A stretch of 64,000 nt of DNA, taken from positions 16,504,178 through 16,568,177 of the forward strand of contig NC_043957.1 in the NCBI RefSeq assembly GCF_902148855.1. Direction: 5' to 3'. The notes under the pieces were generated by a model. It was given only the letters and a program-made list of their open reading frames with translations, did not search any database and was not told the origin of the DNA. Both the position numbers and the translations under genes were made by a program. Positions 25,430 to 39,081 of this stretch are shown here, in pieces; position 1 is the first letter of the stretch; each line of letters starts with the position of its first letter. The DNA is from Sphaeramia orbicularis. Taxonomy: Eukaryota > Chordata > Actinopteri > Kurtiformes > Apogonidae.

Positions 25430-25990
25430 AACTGGCTATCCAGAATACCACACTCTATCCTTACCAGCAAAATTATTAGTGCTCCTCTTCTGTTCCTGGA
25501 GGGGGTCTACAAACGTTGCTGCATCTCCATCATCACAGACTCCCATCAGCCTTCTCAGGGTCTCTTCTCCCTCCTGCCATCTGCCCCGACGTACAGAAAC
25601 ATCAGCTGCAGGACCAGCAGGATGTGGAACAGCTTCTTTGCACCAGCTGTAAGACTGATAAATGGACTGTGCCCCCTCCCCATCCTTACACACATCCACA
25701 CTGCTGTGAGCTCTCAACAAACTGGCCCCCACCCCCCCCCCCCCCCCCCCCCCCCTTCCACAACACTGAGTTTCACAGACAGACTGTGGGTGGACTGTGC
25801 CCCCTTTTCAACCCTTCAACCCTCTCCATGAGAACTGCTGCTCATTTTGTGTGAATGGTATTACATTTTGTAAATTATAATCAGTTTATTTATTTATTTA
25901 ATGCTTACTTTTTTAAACTGTCTTTTACTGAACTGTTTGCATTGTCAGGTACTAGTAAGAAACAGTATTTCATTTCAGCCTGCATTTTTC
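25430..25990 (+). mobile_element. LINE 3' end relic (jockey/CR1-like)
   Basis: The translation includes GLFSLLPSAPTYRNI and RTSRMWNSFFAPAVRLIN, a pattern typical of the segment after the RT domain. Its 3' UTR is shared with 13660-13985. It is interrupted by a C-run (about 25734-25754) and ends near a TTTA tract. Confidence 0.6.
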
Positions 25991-26003
25991 TGTAAATACA
26001 AAT

Positions 26004-26038
<35 letters not shown>

Positions 26039-27150
26039 TACAGACAGAGATGGAGATTCAGACATGTACAACCAGAGGAAACCCCAGACAGTGAATGAAA
26101 GCCTTTTATTATTTTAATATAACAAAACTATGAACCTGAGATTACTATGATGTATTTGCTCTGTGGGGTGGTTTGTGTTAAATACAGATGTGGAAATGTG
26201 TTATAGTTATTATATACCTACCTTCAACTTTCAGGAATCTCTCACCTACAGTTGTACAACATGAGAAATGCCAGTACAGTTGTTCTGTTTTTATAGGCTT
26301 CATTTACTTCCCTCTTTTTCCGTATGGTGAGACTCAGTTTTTCTATTCTCTCCATGTTTTTTTTTTTTTTTTTTTTTTTCACTCTGAATCAGACTCCAAC
26401 ATAATTTCCACTATTACACAAAGCTTCTTCAAATGTTATGAAGACATATTTTAAAGGTCAAACATCCCATAATTGTTTCATTTGCTGATAAACTCTACAC
26501 CCATGACTTGATGGTATATTATATACAATGCATATTACACAATTATTAAAACTCCTCTCATCTGTTGTTGATAGTACAGGAGAAATACCACAATTTAATT
26601 AGGGCTCAGATCACTGAACTGTGTTGAAAAGCTAAATAACTTTAATTACACATTAATACAATTCATGAAGATTACCAAGTACATGGAGACAAGTCAGTAA
26701 ATTACATTGACAATGTGATTATTTAATAACTAGAAATGTTTAACAAGTACAGATTTCTGACCTCTCAGATATTTTTGGTAACAGGGATGATTGAGAAAAA
26801 AAAAAAAAAAAAATCTCAAGCCTGAAAATTTTTCTTCAGGTCAGGTCAGGTGGGATGGGTCGTTGGTGGGCCGTCATCCAGCAATCCACAGGTCTGCATT
26901 GGAGCAAATAAAGAAATCGTACACTCCTGAGCAATAAGGTCTTGTGGCCCCTCAACCACCCAACTCACACTGAATACATGTCACATTTGGGGGTTCAGGG
27001 GCCTTGCCCTGAGAAAATTTAGAAAATTATACTGCCTTTTTATGCAATTTCAGATGGAAACTACTTGCTTGAGCAAAACAACATTAATACATATAATCTT
27101 ATTTTTTCACTGCTGTTGAATTCACATTGGACAACTAACTATATCTGGAA
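25991..27150. other. AT-rich spacer, no gene seen
   Basis: Contains TTTA repeats (26005-26038), a T-run (26358-26380) and a GGGGTTCAGGGGCCTTGCCC block near 26990 that looks like debris of a dispersed repeat. No gene recognised. Confidence 0.45.
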
Positions 27151-27152
27151 TC

Positions 27153-27310
<158 letters not shown>

Positions 27311-28070
27311 GAGAGACCATATTTGTGTACTGGTCTTGCGGTTCGGTGCGGACCTCAACCCCCCGCCCCCCCACGTTGAGAGTCCTGTGTGATAACCCGC
27401 TGATCTCCATCACTATAACAGACATATCACAACAGATGTTAAGGTTGCATTAATACTCAGTGTGACCCACGCACAGCAGCTCTATCAGCTTCATTGTCAA
27501 AGTACGTTTTTTTTTTTTTTTTTAACCACTTGTCTCATTTCAGTATGCAGGAGCATAATGTACACAGACAAACACACCGCTGTCTTAATTATTTGCACCA
27601 GCTGCCGTTCGGCTTTCCATCCTTCCCCACCTCCTCTATCCACCCCAAACATCATTTATTTTTCAGTCCATGTGAACCTGCAGGACGTCTTCACTGGTCT
27701 AACAGAAGACCTGCCCCCTCTACTACTGATTGGCTAGTAGCCGTAGTTTAACTTCTTGGGAGCGAAAGCCATTGGTTTATCAAAGCGCAGGTTGTACCCC
27801 TGGTATTGTACTGGCTCCGATCTTTCTGCATACATGATACATGTCTTGCAACAACCCCCTTGCTGATCGCCCTACGCCAGAAATGCTGGAATCCTTTCAC
27901 CCCTGTAAATGTAAAGTCATGGCTACAAGAGGAAAGGAAAAAAATAAACTTTTAAGTCACATGCCCTCAGACATTTTAACTCGATATTAATTACCAACCT
28001 CAAATCTGGACAATAAACTAAATATTTCAATGAATACACTAACTTATAGCAGAAGGTTCTCTTTCAGATA
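27311..28070. other. spacer, no gene seen
   Basis: No convincing coding region or repeat between the GA tract and the H2B stem-loop. Confidence 0.45.
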
Positions 28071-28077
28071 TATGGGT

Positions 28078-28093
28078 GGCTCTTAAAAGAGCC
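28078..28093 (-). terminator. histone 3' stem-loop (H2B)
   Basis: On the minus strand GGCTCTTTTAAGAGCC, 30 nt after the H2B stop. Confidence 0.95.
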
Positions 28094-28122
28094 TTTGGGT
28101 TCATGTTAAGGACCAGAACAGT

Positions 28123-28551
<429 letters not shown>

Positions 28552-28601
28552 TTATACAGGCTTCGTGCAAATATGCTGCGCTGTCTCCCGGCTGTGATTG
28601 G
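28552..28601 (-). promoter_or_regulatory. H2B promoter: TATA, octamer, CCAAT
   Basis: On the minus strand: CCAAT (28601-28597), octamer ATTTGCAC (28572-28565), TATA in CTGTATAAGA (about 28558-28552). Same order and spacing as at 3011-3061. Confidence 0.85.
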
Positions 28602-28669
28602 GTGATCGGCTCAGTGGGTGGGTCCACTGAAGCTTTATGTAATAGAAGAATTCAGGTCACAGCTGTCAT

Positions 28670-28836
28670 ATGATCCTCAGTTCTCCTTTCTTCAAGTGCT
28701 CCTTTGCTGTTGCATTCAACTTCTTTGTTGGACCTTTCTTTGTTTCTTGATTGTCCTCTTGGGACTCTGTATTTGTCTCTTTTTCTTTGCGGCTGCCTTT
28801 CCTGGAGCCACTCCCTGGTGCAGATTTAGCAGGTTC
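28670..28836 (-). pseudogene. decayed H2B N-terminus
   Basis: The minus strand encodes EPAKSAPGSGSRKGSRK, aligning with [14 protein letters not shown] of H2B. A KKRQIQSPKR stretch in another frame recalls [10 protein letters not shown]. The start codon is lost and nothing downstream is recognisable. It lies directly upstream of the intact H2B promoter, so it is probably the remnant of a neighbouring H2B copy. Confidence 0.55.
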
Positions 28837-28839
28837 ACA

Positions 28840-29320
28840 GCAAAAGAAAATAGGAACATCTACATTGTGTGCTGCACTTGAATCATGTGCAGAATAAGAT
28901 CAGGACAGTCATTCATCCGCATCATGTTGGCGGTGACCCTTAATATATTTAAACAATAGCCATGTGATCATGCATTTAATCAGTTTTACTTGCAATGTCT
29001 ATTTGTCATATTCATATCACTGTCAACACAATGGTCCATGAACGTAGCAGAAACATTCAAACATCTGTCAAATCTGTCCCTTACCTAGAGTGTAAAACTT
29101 AGACCATTGGAAATTCTAACAATTTTAATTCTTATTGAATCATTCGAGTTTTGTCAATGTTTGTGTTTTAATTTGTCATCTTTAATGTTGTCATATTGAA
29201 TGCTGATTTTACATATATGTGTGAAAACTCCAAATCCCCTCTGGTGGAGGCTGTGCTTAACTTTTCTTTGCTTGGACAGGCCCATTAGCAGAAGAGCATA
29301 TGTTAAAACATACATCAGTT
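28840..29320. other. spacer, no gene seen
   Basis: No recognisable feature. Confidence 0.45.
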
Positions 29321-29321
29321 T

Positions 29322-29416
29322 TAGACACATGCATCTTTAGTCAGTTTATATACAGTAATGATTGTGTTAAATCAGAAGTTGAGCTGTTTTACTTGAAGTG
29401 TGTGGCTCTAAGAGCC
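29322..29416 (-). pseudogene. relic of an H4 3' flank with a shortened stem-loop
   Basis: 29322-29397 matches 47460-47555 (GCATCTTTAGTCAG../GCACCTTTAGCAAG.., ending CTGTTTTACTTGA). It is followed at 29404-29416 by GGCTCTAAGAGCC, a histone stem-loop lacking three loop bases. The next bases (TGTTTAATACCAGTCCAGTA) match the region between stem-loop and stop of the decayed H4 at 29734. Probably the last trace of a further H4 copy. Confidence 0.55.
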
Positions 29417-29686
29417 TTTCAGTTGTTTAATACCAGTCCAGTAGTGGTTGTATATTTTGTACTTTGATCAAACTAAAGCCCACCATGTTTTAGAAAACAT
29501 GAGGTGGATTGGACTGAGTCAGTAGGTTTTCAGTCACATTGCTCCTTTTAGTTTTAGTTTTACTTTTCCTCGACTATTGATAACTACTCATTTTCATTTA
29601 TTACTAAACTACTATGTAGACAAAGCAGACATGCTTAACTCATTTTTTATGACATGGTAAAAGCATCTCTTTTGTGGGAAGTGTGT

Positions 29687-30033
<347 letters not shown>

Positions 30034-30087
30034 TTAAAAAATATTCTTTATTGAATTTTACAAGATAATACAAAGCACAAACATACA

Positions 30088-30378
30088 CGTCATTCATTCA
30101 TTCATTCTCTGAACCCGCTTTATCCTCACTAGGGTCACAGGGGTCGCTTGGAGCCTATCCCAGCTACTTAGGGGCGAAGGCGGGGTACACCCTGGACAAG
30201 TCGCCAGTTCATCGCAGGGCTGAACATAGAGACAAACAATCATTCTCACATTCACACCTATGGGCAATTTAGATTAACTAGTTAACCTGTGAGTGCATGT
30301 CTTTGGATGGTGGGAGGAAGGCGGAGTACCCGGAGAGAACCCACACAGACACTGGGAGAACATGCAAACTCCACACAG
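30088..30378 (+). mobile_element. short retroelement inserted in the LINE B 3' UTR
   Basis: Contains CTGAACCCGCTTTATCCTCA, GGAGCCTATCCCAGCTACTT, GTGCATGTCTTTGGATGGTG and CATGCAAACTCCACACAG, a very common fish repeat related to LINE 3' ends (I/Nimb-like). It is flanked by AAACATACA at 30079-30087 and 30379-30387, a 9-bp target duplication. A second copy is at 46300-46510. Confidence 0.75.
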
Positions 30379-32168
30379 AAACATACAATTCTATACTTAA
30401 AATATACATATTTAGCCACCCTTATATACATCCACACATAAAATTGCACATTACCCATGTTCACAAGAGTGAGAAAAAAAATTAAAAAATAAAACGAAAC
30501 AAAAAAAACAAACAAAAAGAAAACATTTGTATATACACTCTCACCTAAAAATCTAAAATTTACATCAACCCATATATATACAATAACAAGGCACACATTC
30601 TTGAAATATGCATTCATGTTTTTTTTTTTTTTTTAGTTTTGTTTTTAATGTGAGACAGACTTGGAAGTCTATGGTATTCCATGGCAGTGTCTGCTGTTTG
30701 TCCAAAGGTCTTCTGTGTAATTCAGTCAGTATTTGTTTGATCACTGTATTGCTGTCTATGAAGTTCTGGTTAATGATCGTTAAGCATCTTTTTATTTTCC
30801 AAAGCTTGACTGACACAATGCAGATGATTAACTGGAAGAGTCTTTGTTGGTTTGTTGGTGTTTTTTCCTCTAGAAGTCCGTACATGACTGAGCAGTAGTT
30901 TATAGAGCAACTCAAGCCAATGTTTTTAAAAAAAGTCCAAACAGCTTACGCTCTATAACAGTCAATAAGTACATCTTCCTGAGTTTCATCGTCTCCACAG
31001 TTTATCACTGGACATTTTTTGGTTGTAATATAACAGCTCCAGGAAACCAGAGCTCTGGCTGGAAGTCTGCTTACACAGATGAGCCAACGGATATCTGTGT
31101 AATTTTCCGAGATAGATTTGTCATGTATGTTTTTAGCAACAGTCTTCTTCTCATTTTCCTTTACATATTTATAATCCACCAAACCACCATAGCTAAAATT
31201 GCTTATGCATTTGTAGATCCCTTTAGAAGTCCCCGTCACCCGGTTAATATTTAGATGTTTATACTTTTCTTTTATGTCACCATATATGATTTTGTAATAT
31301 GGACCTTTCTTTGCCCTGCCTTTTTTTTTCTCCCAGGTGGACAGGTCATCGATCCATATTGCTTTTCGTGACATACTCATAGAAACATTCTTAATAAAGG
31401 CAATATTTAATTTGAGACTGAGATCTAGTGCTCTGAGTCCACCGAGTTCTTTACTTTTAAACAATAATGTTCTCTTAGTGACCTCTCTGATGGTTCCCCG
31501 GATCAGATTTGCACACTGTTTGTTCAGTCGCATTATCATTTTCTCAGTTGGAGGGAAAATATTAGCTAAGAAGAGTTTGGAAAGGACATGAATTTTCACA
31601 ATGTTAATTCTGCTTTTATAATTTGTATTCTTGTTCTGCCATCTGTTGACCTCTTCCTTGATCAAAGTCATTTTTTGGTCCCAATTTCTTTCCCCACAGT
31701 TGTTATTCCCAAATGTGATTCCGAGAATTTTAATTTCTTCTTTAGTTTGAATATTTAGGTTGGGTTTATCATCAGCATTTCTGATCCAAACTCCCTCTGT
31801 TTTGTTATGGTTTAGGACAGCTCCTGAAGCCATTTCATACATTCTGAGGTGTTTGGTTAAAACATCCATCTCCAACTGGGTTTTAATTACAGCAATGATG
31901 TCATCTGCATAAGCCATTGGTTTAACTAAACAGGATTGGCCGACAGGTATGCCTGTTATTCCTATATCTGAGTTGATTGATTTTATTAAAGGGCTGATTG
32001 CTAAAACGTAAAGAGCAGAGCTGAGAGGACAGCCCTGCTTCACTCCTCTCTCCACCTGGAAAGATTTTGTTCTTCCCTTTTGATTTCTCCTTTTAGGCAG
32101 TCACAGTTTATTGGAGTGGAGTCCCGAATGGAGTCTAAAAGAGTTTTCATACAGCTCCTGTTTATATC

Positions 32169-32172
<4 letters not shown>

Positions 32173-32233
<61 letters not shown>
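32173..32233. repeat. (TG)n microsatellite in LINE B
   Basis: A pure TG tract replaces part of the LINE B ORF2 coding sequence. Confidence 0.95.
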
Positions 32234-32238
<5 letters not shown>

Positions 32239-33908
32239 TTCACACAGTGTTCTCTGATGGTTTCTCTGATATCTTTGTCAGTATTTACTATTTGACCATT
32301 TGGTTTCTTTACTGATTGTATAGTTTTACTCTGAATTTGTTTTTGTGCAGAGGTGATAACATATGATATGTTTCCTTTTTCATTTATCTCAGTATCTTTA
32401 CGAATATTAAACATTTCACTATTCAACTTATCAATTAGAACCTTTAAATCACACATAAGGTCTTCTTCTGTTAGTTCTGTGTTCTTTCTGTTTTAAGGTA
32501 ATATATTCTTTGACCATGATGTTATATTCCAAGTTTTTTCTTTTACTTAGTTCTCTGCATTTGAATTTAAAGAAATCCTTAACTTTATGTTTTAATGTTT
32601 CCCATAGTTTAGTGTAAGAGTTTGTGATACATTGTAATTGTATCACCTTTTGGATTTCATGTTTTAATTCTATTAACAGTTCTTTCTTTTATTTAAACAT
32701 TGTGTATTAAGTTTCCCGTACCTTCTATGGGCAGATTCACCAGAAGACAAAGTTGTTTTAACTAATAAATGATCAGTAAAGTAATTCAATATTGTTGAAT
32801 ACTGTATCACTTTAAAGTGAGAAGATACATAGATCCTATCGATGTGGGTTTTAGATTTGGAATTAAATCTGGTGAATTCCAGCCCAGAGGGACTGATTGA
32901 TCGGCAGGTGTCTATCAGTTTGGCTTCTTCACTAATAAGTTTTAGATGTTTGCCTTCAGTTGTGAGGCGAAATGGTGCTGCGCTACAACGATCGTTTTCT
33001 GCTGTGACTGTATTAAAATCTCCACTTAAAATGACTTTATAACCTACCATCAGCAATTCTCTGAGCCTTTTAAATAATTTTGTTTTTTTCATGCATCAGG
33101 AGCTGTATAGACATTAATTAATCGGTATTTATCACCTTGGTACAAACAACTGATCATTTAAAGTCTACCAGGTATTATATCTTTTCTTCTTATAATAACA
33201 ACATCACGAGTTTAAAAAAAAATTCCAACCCCATCAGCCTTATCTTCCCCAACTGATATTATACATTTAGCCTTAGTCCACATATCCCACACTTTATCAA
33301 CATCATCATTTGTAGTGAGCCTTAGCTCTTTTGTGTACACAATGTATATGTCAGAGTTCAACAAATATCCAATCTTCTGTATTCTGTTTTCGATAGATTT
33401 GATTCCTCTAACATTCAGAGTGGCCACTTTGAGGAGCCCCATTAACGGGGGGGGGGGGGGGGGGGGGGGGTGTTGAGGAGAGGGCTTATCATTATGCCGT
33501 TTCCCTCCCGTGGAGGTGTGGAACGGGATCGTCTTTCCTTTTAACTACTTCAAAGGGGATCTCTAATTCACATGAGCTTGGAACAGGAAACTCTGGGGTG
33601 GGTGAGAACGAACCGGACCCCGAGTTCCTACGTGGTGATGAGTTCTCATAAGGAGGGGAGATGGGGGTACTTGTAGCTCGTTGACCTATGGTGTAATCCT
33701 GTCTGTATTAGACTCTGAGCTTTGACTCTCGCTTATGCTGATCTGCTGGGATGGGACTCGGGGTGTGCTGAAGCTCGTCAGACCTGGAGCTGAGCGAACA
33801 CTGCTGGACCGCGGGCTTTGAACTAGGGGGAGGCTGCTGTACCACGGACCTGGAGCCGGGCGGACGGGGCTGGATCTCTGGCTTGGTGCCAGACGAACGG
33901 GGCCTTTC

Positions 33909-34167
33909 TTTTTTCTTTTTTTCCATTCAGACAGTTTTATTAATAAATCTGGTGAGCATACACATAATTTAAATGATTTTATTGTTTCAAAATAATTCCC
34001 TTGTAATCTTTTCTGTATTTTTATTTACACTTGCCCTACCTTAGTGACAATGCTTAACACAACATATACATACAGTATTCAATTCACTATATGACCAAAG
34101 TAAAAATGAATTACCCCAATTATTTTAAATTATTCTGATGATTTCTTTAGCTTTATTAATATTCCTT
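33909..34167 (-). mobile_element. element X: poly(A)-tailed insert at the H4 target site
   Basis: About 260 bp, AT-rich, ending on the minus strand in GGAAAAAAAGAAAAAA. It is flanked by an 8-bp direct repeat GAAAGGCC (minus-strand sense; 34168-34175 and 33901-33908). The 5' side is exactly after H4 nt 13 (ATGAGTGGCAGGG, 34188-34176). The body matches nothing else in the window and contains AATAAA motifs; it could be a truncated other LINE, a SINE or a host mRNA 3' end. The poly(A) plus duplication indicate reverse-transcription-mediated insertion. Confidence 0.75.
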
Positions 34168-34188
34168 GGCCTTTCCCCTGCCACTCAT
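34168..34188 (-). pseudogene. H4: 5' end of the decayed H4
   Basis: On the minus strand ATGAGTGGCAGGGGAAAGG, the H4 start (MSGRGK). It breaks at nt 13/14. No TATA box or cap site was recognised upstream, consistent with long decay. Confidence 0.8.
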
Positions 34189-35668
34189 CTTCACTGATCG
34201 GTTGTTTTTTTTCCAAAATGTAAAGGTGAAAGAGAGTCCCGTTTATTTGTTCAGTGTTTGGGAACGTTTTTGAGGAAAGTTGGTTAGGGGGTTATTCTTC
34301 TATGGATTTCCACGGAAGGTCATTGTTTCTTCTTTGGTGTATTAGGGCCACCAGGTGGACCGTGAAGGGTTACATAAAGCTGATCTCAGGTCGTTCGCTG
34401 TCCGAGGTGCTGAAGTGTCTCTAACAGGAGGCAAGTTTATTTGTATGGCAACGGACTGGAAAGATTAAAAAAAAAAAAAAAAAAAGTTGAGAAAATAAGT
34501 GACAACAGGAAACGCAGCAAAATCTGGACACATTTCAATTACACTGACCAAACTAAGGCAGAATGGAGAGCGTGCAAGACAAAAATCTCATACAGAGCTG
34601 GCTCCACAAACAGCCTACACAGACACATGAGAACTGGTCATCCATCAGTGCAATTTGAAGAAAAAAGACAAGCAAGTGAACATGATATTAATGAAGGTAC
34701 CAGTGAGTCTACTGCAACTGTTGCTGCTACCTACAGCACCGTCCAGTACACCACCACAACCACCTAAAAGTACAACCCAGAGCTCTATGAGCCAAAATTA
34801 TAAATAATTAAGCGTTTCTTTGTGCACTTTCTACTTTTTTTTTTTTTCATCATCTGTAGAGCAGTGGTTCCCAACCTTTTTTGGCTCGTGACCCCATTTT
34901 AACATCACAAATTTCTAGCGACCCCAGAAGGGAGACTTTTTTTTGCTAAAATTAATTTGTTTTTGATCATGTAATAGTTTGATATACTATATTGCAAATA
35001 AAAATTAATTTCAAACGATATTTAGTCTATATAATGTATATCATTATGGACGGAGGCAGAAAAGCCAGGTGTAGATTACTGCACAAAGTGAAAATTGTAT
35101 TTTCCTTGGTCAGGATATGTAGGATATGTCCAGCTTATATTTAGAAGGCAAATTAATACTGAACAAACAATAACTCAAACTATGAATTATGAAAGAGCTG
35201 CAGCATCTGAAACCGACTACAATGAACATTTGACAGATAAACAGAACCACAGTGCTTCAGTTTCAGCTTCAGAGTGTCATGTCATATGTATTGTGATTGT
35301 CTCTCTGTCAATTCACCATATATTGTTTTATTAGTACGTTTTTCTTTCTTTCTTTTTCTTTTTTTTTTTTTTTTTTTATCGATAACCAGAAATTTCAGGC
35401 GACCCCATTTGAATTCCAGGCGACCCCACGTGGGGTCCCGACCCCAAGGTTGAAAAACACTGCTGTAGAGTGTATAAATACAGGTGTATTTATATAATAA
35501 ACATTTGATATAGCACGTTTTTTTTTTTTTTACATTAGTAATTCATATTGCGCATAACTTTACATCATTGTTGGTGAATTAATTTAAGCACCAAAAAATC
35601 TGAAGAGCCACTTGGGAGACGAGCCAAAAGAGCCGGTTCTCTAAAAAGAGCCGGAATTCCAATCACTA
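34189..35668 (+). mobile_element. degraded hAT transposon with BED finger
   Basis: 34515-34660 encodes IWTHFNYTDQTKAEWRACKT, then KISYRAGSTNSLHRHMRTGH, a BED zinc finger of hAT transposases/ZBED proteins in which one expected cysteine reads Trp. The right end (35637-35660; on the minus strand CCGGCTCTTTTTAGAGAACC) resembles known hAT termini. The left end was not found. A younger hAT MITE is nested inside. Confidence 0.6.
34862..35462. mobile_element. nested hAT MITE with 8-bp target duplication
   Basis: The ends CAGTGGTTCCCAACCTT and, from the right, CAGTGTTTTTCAACCTT are inverted repeats. Identical CTGTAGAG flanks lie at 34854-34861 and 35463-35470. No coding capacity. Confidence 0.92.
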
Positions 35669-35669
35669 A

Positions 35670-36250
35670 TTAACAATACAAATGCATTTTCCTTCACTGT
35701 CCCAGGTTGTGAAATTGCAACAAATCAACAAAATAAGAAGCTGTAGCAATAATGCAATTGTTATTTAAGAAGTCATCACATATTTAAATTTAAGTTATTT
35801 AAAGCATATTGTGAGTGCAACATGCTAACTCACTAGCCTTGGACCTCAGATCTTTTACACACAACACGTATTAGAAAATAAGGGGTCTGGAATCCAATTT
35901 TTTTTTTTTATCTTTACCTTGAATTTAAATTGATACATAACATAAGATGAATTCCTAAATGCTAAAAATTAAATTAGGTGATGTTCAAAAGACAGTGAAG
36001 CAATTTGGCTTTAGGATTTTGCTTTCATGCATCATTACATTTTTATGTCCAACTCAGTAGTCAATAGGACTGAATCACAACAATGACATTACTCAAAATA
36101 TACCCTTAGACATATAATACTAAATCACACGTTAAATATTGAACATTATTAAGTATCTTCAAGTAAAACAAAAATGACTCAAATAGCATATTGTGATATT
36201 TATGACAGATATTCCACTTCGTCCCTAATCAAGCAGCTCTTCAGTGTCCA
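35670..36250. other. AT-rich spacer, no gene seen
   Basis: Spacer between the hAT relic and the H3 stem-loop; nothing recognised. Confidence 0.5.
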
Positions 36251-36256
36251 TGTATT

Positions 36257-36272
36257 GGCTCTAAAAAGAGCC
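36257..36272 (-). terminator. histone 3' stem-loop (H3)
   Basis: On the minus strand GGCTCTTTTTAGAGCC, 35 nt after the H3 stop; a G-rich (plus strand) run lies between stop and stem-loop. Confidence 0.94.
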
Positions 36273-36307
36273 GTTGTGTTTACTGGGGGAGGGGAGGGGG
36301 GGTCTGT

Positions 36308-37462
<1,155 letters not shown>

Positions 37463-37498
37463 ATGTCAACACGGACCGGCTGGCCCGAAACCCAAAAC

Positions 37499-37514
37499 GG
37501 CTCTTTTAAGAGCC
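37499..37514 (+). terminator. histone 3' stem-loop (H2A)
   Basis: GGCTCTTTTAAGAGCC, 36 nt after the stop. Confidence 0.95.
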
Positions 37515-37876
37515 ACACACTCTTAGAAAAAGAACACAACTTCTGTTGTCACTTATTCAACAATATGTCCCAAAAAGTCCCATTGCTGAGTTGAGTGTAA
37601 ATTATGTTCGTTGGTGGAAGAATATTACTGATTATCCTTTATAGCAATGCAGCATTTCTGTAAGGTGAAGTGTCACACTGTAACAGCTCATACATGTTGT
37701 GTTAGTACCTACATTATACTTGAATGTATATAATCCATCTAAAACTGGCCGAAAAATAACCCATCATATCTTCAGAATGTGTGTATTCTTTTTTTTTTTT
37801 TTTCTTCGCTGCTTATACAGTGAATAATTAGTGTTCCTGGTGATGTCTACTATTTCGTCTTGTTGCATATATTCAC

Positions 37877-38285
37877 GATGAAAACATGTACCTACCGCTT
37901 TAATACAAATAACTGAACATAAGATTTCAGTCAGGCCCATTAGACTTTTTTAAAGTATACTAAACACTTGTGCAAGTCCATTTTATATTTTACTTTAATG
38001 AAATATAATAGATGAATTATCAACTAAATACCAGAGGTCTACCTTTTAAAAAAAAAAATAAACTTAAATACAGAATACCGACAGAATAAAAGAAATTCTA
38101 CTTTTATTTGTGGTTTAATGAATATAATTAATATCTTATTGAATAATTTTCCACCCAGTCTTTCATATTAAACATCATTTAGTAGGGACTGTGGATGAAA
38201 ATTAGCACTGAACTCCGGTATATTTACATATTTATACTGAAATGGAATATATAAATATGTTCATTAATGTGCACTGTCCCGCCTA

Positions 38286-38322
<37 letters not shown>

Positions 38323-38931
38323 CATGTCCATTCACGTTTGTAATACTGTTATATTTTATTGCTTTTATTTTCTATTGAGTTGTTTTACTGCATCAACCAT
38401 AGAAATTATGTAAAAAACGCGTATCTATTTATAATCTAGTCAAAACTTGTCTAATTTAACTATGTTTTAATTAAATAGTAACTGTGTGTCACTGTATGAG
38501 AACATGTACCCACTGCCCTGCTTGAACTGCTTTAATACAAATAAACTGAACATACTAGTTCAAAGCTAGTAGATTTTTTAAAGGACATTAGAAACTTCTG
38601 CAAGTCTGTTTTATGTTTGAATTTCATGGAATGTAATAGATGAATTACGAACTAAATACCAGCGGTCTATTTAAAATAAATCTTAAAAACAGAATACTAC
38701 CAGAATGAAACTCAGAAATCCTAGTTTTATCTTTTTGATGATTATCATTAGTATCGTAATTGAAGTTTTATATCAGTCTTTCATATCAAACATAAGTATT
38801 TATGTCCGTTTGAAATACCGGTGGCTTTTATTTTCTGCTGGGTTGTTTAATTGTATCACAACCATAGAAATTATGTAAATGATGTGTATCTATTTACAAA
38901 CTAGTCAAAGCTTGTCTAGTTCAAGTATGGC
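37877..38931. repeat. diverged tandem duplication in spacer
   Basis: 37877-38466 and 38498-38931 align along their length: AACATGTACC, CTTTAATACAAATAA, TTGTGCAAGTCC/TTCTGCAAGTCT, ACTAAATACCAG.GGTCTA, TCTTTCATAT.AAACAT, CATAGAAATTATGTAAA, GTATCTATTTA.AA.CTAGTCAAA. The first copy carries an AAT microsatellite (38287-38322). No coding content. Confidence 0.8.
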
Positions 38932-39030
38932 TGAATACAGAGGAAGTGATTTACACCCTTTAAGGTAAAACTTATTTCAAATAAATACACGTTTACAAGG
39001 AGGAAGTGTCTCTTTCTGGTAGTGGTGGGG

Positions 39031-39046
39031 GGCTCTTAAAAGAGCC
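39031..39046 (-). terminator. histone 3' stem-loop (H1)
   Basis: On the minus strand GGCTCTTTTAAGAGCC, 36 nt after the H1 stop. Confidence 0.95.
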
Positions 39047-39081
39047 TTTGGTCAGTGTGGTTCTGTCTCAGACTGGACACT

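Noticed and set aside
35637-35655. Histone-like stem-loop (minus strand GGCTCTTTTTAGAGAACC)
   Set aside because: No histone gene adjoins it and it sits in the terminal sequence of a hAT element of a type with GGCTC-rich ends; the stem is also imperfect.
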